From Hibiscus mutabilis (taxonomy: Eukaryota > Streptophyta > Magnoliopsida > Malvales > Malvaceae), in NCBI GenBank assembly GCA_019671005.1, contig CM033719.1, positions 27,330,750 to 27,394,749 of the forward strand: a DNA stretch of 64,000 nucleotides, read 5' to 3'. Made by a program: the position numbers and the translations under genes. Shown here piece by piece: positions 56,036 to 64,000 of the stretch (the stretch's first letter is position 1; the number at the start of each line of letters is the position of its first letter). The notes under the pieces are model-generated. The model was not told the DNA's origin. It did no database searches and was given only the letters and a program-made list of their open reading frames with translations.

Positions 56036-57600
56036 TATAACACCCCGAATTTTTTCCCCAAATTAAAAACCCTAATTTTGAAAATCCCTAAATTCAAAAC
56101 CCTAGAAATCAAGAATTTAAAAATGAAACCCTAATTAAGAAATTTGGGAATTAATTGAATTTTAAACAATTTCATTACCTTTTTATAAAAAATGACATTT
56201 GGTGCCTACTTTGTGAACCCTAGAAAAGAACAAGGACTAGCCTTGTAATTTATCTAAAATTTTGGTTATATAACCCCACAATTAGCCCTGCAATTTTATA
56301 TATTTTTGCCACAGCCGTCTTTCCCTCTCCTTCTCTCGATTTATATTCGGATTACATCTTTCTTTTCTTTTTTATTTTATTTATTAAATTCGATCAAACC
56401 CCACTGAGTCTCTGGCACCGCTCAATTCAAATGTCTTCGGTTGATTTGAAGATCAACTATTCAAATCAGATAAGTATTCATTAAATTTTGATAGATTAGT
56501 ATTTAAGAATAATTCTTTGATCATAGTGATAATAGTAATAGTGTTATCGTAGGATTATTCTCATAGGTACCAATACAATTGAACCTTGTACTTTTGATTT
56601 TGAGAGACTCGTCATTCCGTAGGTTGAGTTTGCTTCGGCTAAGGTGTGTTTTCTTTCGGTGGTATAAATAAATGATTTTTATATGATTCTATACCTTGCT
56701 TGATTATGATCTGCATTATGGCTTGTATGGTTGACGTCATATGCATACGATTTTAGAATGTGTTTTTAATTATGATTTAGGAAATATTTGATTTTTAAAA
56801 CGTCGGAATATACGGAAATCGGGATTTATGGATTATGATTTATGGATTTATAGATTTATGACGTATGTTTATGGAATATCAGATTTATGGAATTGTGTTT
56901 ATGAAATTTGAGTTTTAATCATCATACATTTATGAGCATGGGTTGAGATTTGTACGGAGGAAGTTCAGTAGTTTCACCCTTTGGGCTGAATTCCACTTCA
57001 GATTGGCGGACGTAGGGAAGAGGTTATGGGAACCTTCCTCATTTTTGGCGGACGTAGTTGGGTGCAATGCACTACGCTTGTGATATTGTACCATTTGTTT
57101 TATGTTTTAAAGATTTTTAAGAAAATATTACTATGTTTTATGATTATGGTTTTCCTTGCACTTTAGAGACATACTAAACTCTTTAGCTTACTCCCTCTTA
57201 GTTCTTCTTTTAGATAAGCAGAACCTAGGCATTACGGTACTTGGAGGATCTCATATTTTATCCAGTTATTTTATTATTCAGTACAAACTATTTTTAGTTA
57301 TTTAGATTATTATTTTGAGACATTAATGTAATTTCATACTTTGAGACTAATTATGTTTTGGGATTATTTTTTGCATTCATTTATTGTGGTTTTATTTCAG
57401 AGATTTTATTTAAATATTCGAATATTAATTATGACATTTGCTAAATTATTTATTATAAGATATTTATTAAATTATCGTTATATATTCTTTTTTAATTAAA
57501 GTATATATATATTTTTTAAAATTGGATTTCTTGAGGATTATGGTTTCAACCGTGACTTCCTAAATTCGATATTTTCTTCTGGTCGGGTTTAGGGGTTACG
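56036..57600 (+). repeat. 3' LTR of the exon-inserted gypsy element
   Basis: About 1,565 bp, TATAACACCCC...GGGGTTACG. The preceding purine-rich tract fixes its start and element orientation. Confidence 0.87.
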
Positions 57601-57977
57601 GTAACACTGACCAAACAGCCGACAATAACCACAAAATATCGCCCTGATTTCCCCGATCATTGATCTGCTTTTGCATCGGAAGAGTAGGCAAGGACTTTCG
57701 GCAACAAGCGAATAGAATAGAAATGAGAGACATGCCGTCACCAATTGAATGGTGGATCCGCAAGATGGCGACGGCCTTGGCCTCCGGCGTTTTAAGGTTG
57801 AGAATGTGAAGCTCTCACAATGGTTTGGAGAAGTCGATAGTAATTGTGGTGAGATGCGAGATGGTCTTGGATAAACAGGGTTGGAGACTCCATTTCTCTG
57901 TCTAGTACTGGGACTATAACATGGTTGTCCAAATCTACTTGTGTCTTAACCTATTTCTTCTTGACGCCATTAATCAC
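57601..57977 (-). pseudogene. WSD1-like: WSD1-like catalytic exon, 5' part
   Basis: The minus strand reads 'VKTQVDLDNHVIVPVLD', 'MESPTLFIQDHL', a shift, 'SHLTTITIDFSKPL', a TGA in place of Trp, then 'ELHILNLKTPEAKAVAILR' and 'IHHSIGDGMSLISILFACCR'. HHSIGDG (57,754-57,734) is the HHxxxDG active-site motif of the wax ester synthase family, with the catalytic second His present. A TAG at 57,953-57,951 replaces the Trp before 'VKT'. Sequence beyond 57,977 no longer matches the family. Confidence 0.92.
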
Positions 57978-58370
57978 CTATTTACAATGTTCTCAGAACA
58001 TAATAATGCATTGAAAGATATATCCAAATCAATCAAAAAAAAACTAAAAAGGTTTAATACACATATTAGTCCTGAACTATACAATTTTTTAATTTCATTT
58101 TTTATACCTAAACTTTCTATTTAGAGTACCTAATGTTACTCATTTTAGATAACAACTTTAAAAAAGCGTGAAATGTAGCACATTCAAAATGTGACACGTG
58201 GCTTTCTTGATTCTTAATATAAAATAAAATTTAAATGAATGAAAAAAATGAAGAATATTAAGTATTAAAATTTTAAAATTCAAATTTTTTTAAAAAATAA
58301 AATATATATTTGAAAATTTCAATAAAGATTAAAGAAAACAATTTTAAAATGTTAAGTTAAAAAAATTTAT
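57978..58370. other. Repeat-like DNA between the WSD1-like pseudogene and a LINE
   Basis: The missing first part of the acyltransferase should lie here but cannot be found. 'aggtttaatacacatattagtcctgaactata' and 'tttatacctaaactttc' are phrases of a dispersed repeat. No open frame is convincing. Confidence 0.45.
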
Positions 58371-58376
58371 CTTTAT

Positions 58377-59859
58377 GTGCAAAACCCTATCGCAAACCCT
58401 ATTGCAAATCCTACTGGCGGTCAACCTCAGGGCTGCAATGGCCGTTTGCCGGACCCTATTCCGCAGGTATCCCTTTTCCCAATGCTTGAGCGTCCAGGGT
58501 CTCATTTGGAGGATTCTAGGGCACCTAAAAAACAATGTCACATAACGGATGGTTTAGATTGTTACCGTGCGGAAGAAGTTATTGCTATGGAGGCTGAAGG
58601 AGGTTTGGAAGAACATGTATCTGAGGCTGATGTTAGGGAGGGATCGGAAGTGCCGAAACCTTCGTATGCACATATGGTTGCAGGGAAGCACGCAGATAAT
58701 TCAACTAATGAGAGTAAGTTAGTTGAAGAAGATGTGGAAGTCCTTGATGATGATTACATTATTAATGATTCTGGACCGTTCTCAACTATTATATTTTCTG
58801 ATAGAGTTCATGATAAAATTGATGACAGTATGAAGCAAACTCTTATTTTGTGACTGCGCGAAATATCAATTGGATACAAAGCGCTATTGTCTCGTATCAT
58901 GGTGATGTGGAATCCTGTGGGTGAGATACAATTGATTGACCTTGAGAATAATTACATTTTGGTTAAATTTTCGAATGGACAAGATTAAATTAAAACACTT
59001 ACTGTTGGCTCTTGGACAATATATGAGAGTTATTTAACGATTCAGCCATAGAGTCGTTCTTTTTCGACATTGGAAAAGCATCCTTCATAGGTTCTTGTGT
59101 TGGTACAGTTACCCTGTCTGCCATATAGGTACTATACGAAGAACTTATTTCACCTAATCGCTGCTATAGTTGGAAGAGTAGTGAAAGTCGATTACAACAC
59201 TTTGGCTGGGGGACGCAGAAAATTTGCACGTATTGCTATTGTAGTTGATATTAATAAGCCTTTAAAGTCATGTATTGGGATTGATGTTTTCATTCAGAAA
59301 TTGGAGTATGAGGGGCTGAGTAATATATGTTATTCGTGTGAAACTTATGAACACTCGATGAATGTTTGTGGAAGCACATGTGACAACTCGGAAAAAGGAA
59401 AAGGGATGAATAATGCAGCACTAAGCGCCAAAACAGGTCCGACTGAAACAGAGCTTTATGGGCCATGGATTGTGGTTGACAATATGCGTCGTCGACCAAG
59501 GGTTGATAAAAAGGAGGAAATTGTGGTTGGTTCGGTTGAGAATGTCGTGGGGGGTTCCCGATGCTGCAGTGGAGGTAACTGAGGAGGAGAATATTATGAA
59601 TCCAGTAAGGACATCTGGTCCAAAGGTGGTGCATGGATTGAATGCAACAAAAAAAGGTGTAGGAAAGAAAGTGACTGGTGTAGTTAAAGGGGATGAGCTA
59701 CAACGGGAGGTCATACATAATGCATCATACAAAGCTTCAAATTCTGATAAGAAAAAAAAAAAGAATGGTTCTCAAAATGTGGAAGATATCCAAGTAGTTC
59801 CTTCAGTGGATGGTCAAGAATCTAAAACCAGGACTCACTCAATGGATCATGTAAAATGA
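58377..59859 (+). pseudogene. LINE ORF1 remnant (DUF4283 and CCHC zinc knuckle)
   Basis: The first frame (58,377-58,853) has a Pro/Gly/Asn-rich N-terminus and 'VPKPSYAHMVAGK', typical before the DUF4283 domain. After stops, 59,097-59,582 gives 'VQLPCLPYRYYTKNLFHLI', 'IVGRVVKVDYNTLAGGRRKF', 'RIAIVVDINKPLKSCI', then a knuckle 'CYSCETYEHSMNVC' (C-x2-C-x4-H-x4-C intact). At a six-G run (59,549-59,554) the frame slips and continues as 'WGVPDAAVEVTEEEN' to a basic tail ending at 59,859. In the family this protein binds the element RNA. Confidence 0.82.
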
Positions 59860-60209
59860 GCACATGGAGCCGTGGTAATTGACGAAAAGTCTATGCGGAC
59901 TAAGAATGGTGCGGGTGTCAAAATTTCCAAACTGCTGAACAAGAACTTTAAAAAGAATATGAGACGGGTATAAGAAGCACTAAATTGGTACAGGTAGTTT
60001 CAAATGAATTAGATTCCATAGGGAAATTAAGCCATGACGCGAGAACCTCTAACTCAGGAACCTGTGTGATGGAAGGAATGATCGAATATATGAGATTGAG
60101 TCTAACGAGAAAGAGGATGCCATGGAGGACTCGGACGGTTGGGCCGATTCTGTGGAGGATTATCTGGATTTAGTCCACTAAGAAAGTGTACTTATGTCAT
60201 ATTTTATCA

Positions 60210-60709
60210 ATGACTACGTTTATGTTCTGGAATTGTCAGGGTGCGGTGAGTCATACGTTTCGAAGACATTTGAAGTCTTTTATTCGGGATTATCGTCCAA
60301 AGATCGTTATGCTTTGTGAACCTAGAATTAGTGGTCGACGGGCAGATCTAGTGATTGCAAAATTAAAATTCACAAGATCTTTTCGAGTGGATGCTCATGG
60401 GTTTAGTGATGGTATCTGGCTCTTTTGGGATAAGGCTATTGATGTGTTTATCCGCCAAATTTACAATCAACTTATACGTGGTCGTTATTACAGTGAGGAT
60501 AATAAGAAATGGATTTTTTATAGCTATTCATGCGAGTCTGAATAAATCTATCCGTGCACAATTATGGGGGAAACTGATTGCGCTGAATCTGAGGGATGAT
60601 TGCCAATGAATATTAGGGGGGGACTTTAATTCCATTGTTAATTCGGATGAAAGATTAGGTGGCTCGGGCAATACAGTGGGTGGGAGTAAAGCTTTTGCAG
60701 ATTTTATCC
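60210..60709 (+). pseudogene. LINE ORF2 endonuclease remnant
   Basis: It begins with ATG at 60,210: 'MTTFMFWNCQGAVSHTFRR', with the catalytic Asn, followed by 'IVMLCEPRISG' (catalytic Glu) and 'SDGIWLFWD'. This is the AP-endonuclease-like domain that nicks target DNA. A frame change near 60,515 leads to 'FIAIHASLNKSIRAQLWGKL', then TGA at 60,607-60,609 in place of Trp, then 'ILGGDFNSIVNSDERLGGSG' with the conserved GDFN. The sequence is cut at 60,709 before the reverse transcriptase. Confidence 0.83.
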
Positions 60710-63700
60710 TTTTTTTATAAATAAAGAGAGAAAGTTATCATGTTAAAAACTTTTCCAACCTGAATGGAGGAAAAGAGTACACATGAAACTTTAAAAAAAC
60801 GTACATGAGAACCATGACTAATAACCATAATAAACCACAAGGCCATAAAAACTAAATACACCCTAACAGAAGGACTCACTCGTCCACAACAATACCCATA
60901 GGGCTAGACCCTGCCTAATCAAGCTGCACCTGCTTGATAAACATCGCCGGCGGCGATAAAAACCTATGACATAAAAGGTCATCCTGCGATGCATTCCGAG
61001 CCAAACCATCAGCTAAACGATAACCCTCACAGAAAACATGTTGCACCATAACTGACCATGGTCTCGCCAATAGTTCACGGATATGAGCCACGAGCGACAA
61101 ACCTCGACAACCATCGGCGTTAGTCTGCACCAGCTGTACTGCGTCCAAACAGTCGGATTCAACCTGCAACCGGCGAATCCCCAAAGACCAAGCTGAGCGG
61201 AGACCTTTATAAATACCCCAAAGCTCCACTTCAATGACAGAACAAACCCCGAGCCACCGCGAGAAATCAATCAACCAGCCCCGCCTTGTCCCTAACAACA
61301 CCCCACACGAAGCATCTCCTGTAACAACATCCACTGCCCTATCGGAATTCAGTTTACACTAACCCGTTGGAGGCTTCGACTACATGAGCTCAACTCGATG
61401 ATTAGGCACTGCCGTATTCACTGCACCCTGCGCCTGCACAAGCTGCGAAACAGTTTCTTGTTGCATTCAAATCCCTTGCTACAGAATCGACTCACGTCTG
61501 GTCAGTTGAGGTTAAAAAATGCACTCATTCCTTCGAGTCAACAGTCGCCATAAGAGCGAACCAAAGAGAATATCCCAATGCGGATCATCCTTCACAAACC
61601 AACCAGGTCTCGAAAGATTAGCATAGATACACGCTTTAATTGGCAAGCTAAAAAACTCGTCTACCCTCTCATCACAAATCGGCGATCCTCACAGTGTCGC
61701 CGCCATCGGACACCGTCTTAGGATATGATCGGCATCTTCTTGGACCGCACCACACACTCCACAACTGCGATCCAATGTAAGATGCCTCCGAGCTCGCTCA
61801 TCGTTCGTCATTACCTCCCGTGACAAACAAGCCATAAGAAAACTCTAACCCTGGAAAGGCCTTTAAAACCAGCCAACACCTTTCATAAAGCCTCACACGG
61901 CCCCTGTTGCACCCCAACTCTCACACTGTAGGCCGAACGAACTGAAAACTCACGATTAGAGGTCTGGTTCCACACCGGGCGATCCTTGAAAACAAGATCA
62001 AATGGTGCCTTGGTCGCGGTAATCCGTAATAAAATATCCGAGGGCAGTAGATGTTCCAGGTCATTCCATCGCCATTGTCCCTCATCACTCACAAACTTGG
62101 CGACAGTGGCATCCAACTTCGGTATCGTCTTTCCCGCCACAAAATGCTCCGAGAGTGCACCAATCGATCCCAGCTGCCAACCCGCATTATTCTTCGTGTC
62201 CTTCCAAACCATGCAAATACCCCTCCAAACACGAGAACACGATCGCCTTAAACAAGGAACTTCCTGAATATTGTGCCATTTATTAACCGAACCCATAGTT
62301 GATCCCCTTTGGTAAGCAAGTGAAACGTGAGTTTTATGAGAAAAGCCTCGTTTTGAACACTCAGATTCTTAAATCCAATACCACCTCTCTCAACCGGCTG
62401 ACACAAGTCCTTCCAACTAACTAAATGAATGCCGCTGTGGTCAGTACTATGCCCCCAAATGAATCGACAAATGATGCGCTCAATCTCATCAGTCACGCCC
62501 TTAGAAAGGATCGTCGTTTGCATTGTATACGAGGGTATGGCCGCGAGCACACACTTTGCGACCTGCCAAAGACAGTCTTCGCCCTCCAACTAGACAACTT
62601 ATCCTGAACCTTTTGAATAAGATACTGATACGTTACACTCTTGTGTAGAATAGGCACTCCTAAATACTTCCCCAAATCTACAACTTCAGTGAAACCAAAT
62701 TCTCCACTAATCTGAGCACGCAATCTCGGATCCACATTCTTAAAAAAGTGAATAGTAGTTTTCGCAATACTGACCTTTAAACCAGAAGGCTTACAAAAAT
62801 CTTCCAAAACATTGCGAATCACCTCCAACTGATCTATCGAAGCTTCGGCAAAAAGCATCATATCATCGGTGAAAAAGAGATGTGATACATGTGGTCCCTC
62901 TCGCGATACAGTAAATGGTTTCCATCACTAATTTCGCACAGCCACCTCAATTGCCTGGCTCAATCTTTTCATACATAGGACAAAAAGATAAAGCAACAAA
63001 GGATCCCCTTGCCGTATACCCCTAGAAGGGAAAAAAGAATATGTACGTTGACCTTTCCAAGCAAGTTGAGCTGAAACTGACGAAGCACACGTTAAAATCA
63101 ACTTGCACAAAGACTCAGGAAACCCCATATCTCGTAGCGTATCACTGATAAAAGCCCACTCTAACCTGTCATAAGCCTTCTCCAAATCAAATTTTTATAG
63201 CTACCACCCCCATGGCCCTTTTTTACAACGTATCGAGTGAATAATTTCCTGGACAACGATAATATTATTCGTGATGGACCACCCCAGAATAAAACTCGTC
63301 TGATTACAGGCAACCCAATCCGCCAAGAAAGGTTTCATGCGATTAACAATTATTTCGTTACCGCTTTATACAACACCGAACATAAACTTATTGGGCGAAA
63401 CTGACTAATGGAAACAGGAATCGTAATCTTAGGAATCAAGACAATAAGAGTTCGATTAAGCTCCGCAGGCAAAACTCCACTCGCAAAAATATTCTTCAGA
63501 AAACCACGCACACTCTTCCCAATAAGACTCCAGTTTTGTTGATAAAAGTAGGCATGCAAACCATCAACCCTGGGGCCTTGAGCGGGCTCATACTAAAGCT
63601 AACATCTCGAATCTCTCTATCCGACACAAGCTGGTTCAGCTCAATCAAAATAGCAAAAGAGATTCTAGAAAACATATTACGACAAACGTAAACCCCTTTC

Positions 63701-64000
63701 TCGATCCCTGAAGTCGTAAAGAGCTGCTGAAAACAATCAACTACCAATCTCTGCAATTGCTCTTGATCATCACACCAATTCCCCTCCTCATCTTTTAATC
63801 GTAAGATAGTATTTGCCCGCCTACGTGCCACGGTCTAAGCATGAAAAAATCGGGTATTTCGATTACCATGACTCACCCATTTTGACCGAATCTTTCTGAG
63901 CCCATAAACTCTTATCTTGAGCCAATACCAAATCATGCTTCGCTTTCAACTAAGACTCTAAATCCACAAGAAAGGCTGAGTGTTTACCTTGAAGGGCTCT
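60710..64000 (-). mobile_element. LINE, continuing past the right edge
   Basis: A T run at 60,710-60,716 is the poly(A) end of a minus-strand LINE inserted into the plus-strand LINE to its left. RNase H, zf-RVT and most of the reverse transcriptase are present in order, and the sequence is still coding-like at 64,000, so the 5' end is outside the window. Confidence 0.87.
60915..63831 (-). pseudogene. LINE ORF2 remnant: reverse transcriptase, zf-RVT, RNase H
   Basis: Minus-strand order. 63,831-63,496 has 'RRRANTILRLKDEEGNWCDD' and 'MSPLKAPG', the lead-in to the reverse transcriptase. 63,559-63,350 has 'PVSISQFRPISLCSVLYK'. 63,185-62,928 has 'EKAYDRLEWAFI' and 'GIRQGDPLLLYLF'. Just before 62,861 the catalytic 'FTDDMMLFAEAS' appears (both Asp kept). 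62,589-62,248 has 'AIPSYTMQTTILSKG' and 'CRFIWGHSTDHSG'. 62,296-61,883 and the pieces after it are zf-RVT. 61,334-60,915 is RNase H with 'GASCGVLLGTRRGWLI' preceded by Asp, 'LQVESDCLDAVQLVQ' and 'FCEGYRLADGLAR'. Several frame changes and stops, though motif loss is slight, so it is fairly young. Confidence 0.86.

Larger units (their letters stand above)
54673..57600 (+). mobile_element. Truncated gypsy LTR element inside a WSD1-like exon
   Basis: Two direct copies of one LTR (54,673-about 55,792 and 56,036-57,600), both beginning T(G/A)TAACACCC, are separated by only about 243 bp of internal sequence ending in TTTCGAGGACGAAAT and the polypurine tract AGGGTGGGAGAGT. The first LTR lacks its final roughly 430 bp, so a deletion removed that part plus nearly all of the interior. 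The 5-mers outside are 'gtaat' (54,668-54,672) and 'gtaac' (57,601-57,605). Removing the element and one 5-mer restores the acyltransferase reading frame ('WSVLQLISNTLVE'), which confirms the insertion limits. No coding domain remains. Confidence 0.88.
34756..57977 (-). pseudogene. WSD1-like: WSD1-like wax ester synthase/diacylglycerol acyltransferase pseudogene
   Basis: Six exon blocks in collinear minus-strand order reconstruct the plant O-acyltransferase WSD1 family (acyl-CoA:fatty alcohol/diacylglycerol acyltransferase, ER; wax ester synthesis), from before the HHxxxDG catalytic motif to the stop codon. The blocks are 57,977-57,601 with its continuation 54,667-54,520, then 54,451-54,385, 54,268-54,180, 53,630-53,424, 53,339-53,202 and 34,914-34,756. 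Each junction has GT/AG and the phases agree. The catalytic exon is split by a gypsy element (54,673-57,600). The last intron is 18.3 kb because it carries a nested pair of gypsy elements and a LINE fragment. Damage includes TAG at 57,953-57,951, TGA at 57,817-57,815 (a conserved Trp), a frameshift near 57,863, loss of frame after 'EDTKTPVK', and no recognisable 5' exon. The gene is dead; splicing of the 3' part could still occur. Confidence 0.93.
58371..60709 (+). mobile_element. LINE 5' part (ORF1 and endonuclease), interrupted
   Basis: A plus-strand L1-type LINE with ORF1 (58,377-59,859) and the start of ORF2 (60,210-60,709). It stops abruptly at 60,709, where the T run of a minus-strand LINE begins, so that later insertion cut it. 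The rest of its ORF2, if it survives, lies beyond the right edge. Confidence 0.85.

Noticed and set aside
8617..57977. Lipid-metabolism gene cluster (hydroxylase and acyltransferase)
   Set aside because: The two remnants are 26 kb apart, on opposite strands, both dead, and act in different pathways. Chance neighbourhood is the simpler reading.
59290..59732. Minus-strand open frames over LINE ORF1
   Set aside because: They are shadows of the plus-strand zinc-knuckle protein, with no domain of their own.

Overview
This is plant nuclear DNA. The evidence is AT-rich intergenic sequence, copia and gypsy LTR retrotransposons with plant-type primer-binding sites, L1-type LINEs with the plant zf-RVT plus RNase H tail, hAT-like and foldback elements, and intron-split remnants of two plant lipid-enzyme genes. 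It looks like a dicot; repeat style and LTRs rich in TATCGATA suggest Malvaceae, but that is a weak inference. I see no intact host gene, no tRNA or rRNA gene and no CRISPR array. The window is a graveyard of nested transposons with a few broken host genes.

Layout. 0-5 kb: a LINE 3' fragment (minus), diverged tandem repeats and a decayed GRF zinc-finger gene (about 4.13-4.42 kb, plus). 5.3-6.1 kb: a hAT-like element with an 8-bp target duplication next to a SINE-like sequence. 8.6-9.2 kb: the last exon of a sphinganine C4-hydroxylase (SBH) pseudogene with all three histidine boxes but two nonsense codons. 12.5-22.3 kb: an old copia element (minus) split by a younger Gag-only element (14,335-18,704) with perfect target duplications and LTRs full of GTATCGATAC palindromes. 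22.3-34.7 kb: miniature elements, foldbacks, a LINE 3' fragment and a solo gypsy LTR flanked by ATATA.

34.8-58.0 kb is the most informative part. One minus-strand wax ester synthase/diacylglycerol acyltransferase (WSD1-like) pseudogene extends across it. Its last exon is at 34,756-34,914, then comes an 18.3 kb intron, then exons at 53.2-54.7 kb, and the HHxxxDG catalytic exon is at 57.6-58.0 kb. The long intron holds a Gag-only gypsy element (about 35.26-52.24 kb) whose 3' LTR was itself hit by a full-length Athila/Tat-like gypsy element (39,805-51,317), plus a LINE fragment. The catalytic exon is split by another truncated gypsy element (54,673-57,600).

58.4-64 kb: a plus-strand LINE (ORF1 and endonuclease) cut off by a minus-strand LINE that runs off the right edge.

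There is no operon-like cooperation here. The relationships are of insertion order: host gene, then gypsy insertions, then insertions into those. All exon, LTR and target-duplication coordinates were read by eye.
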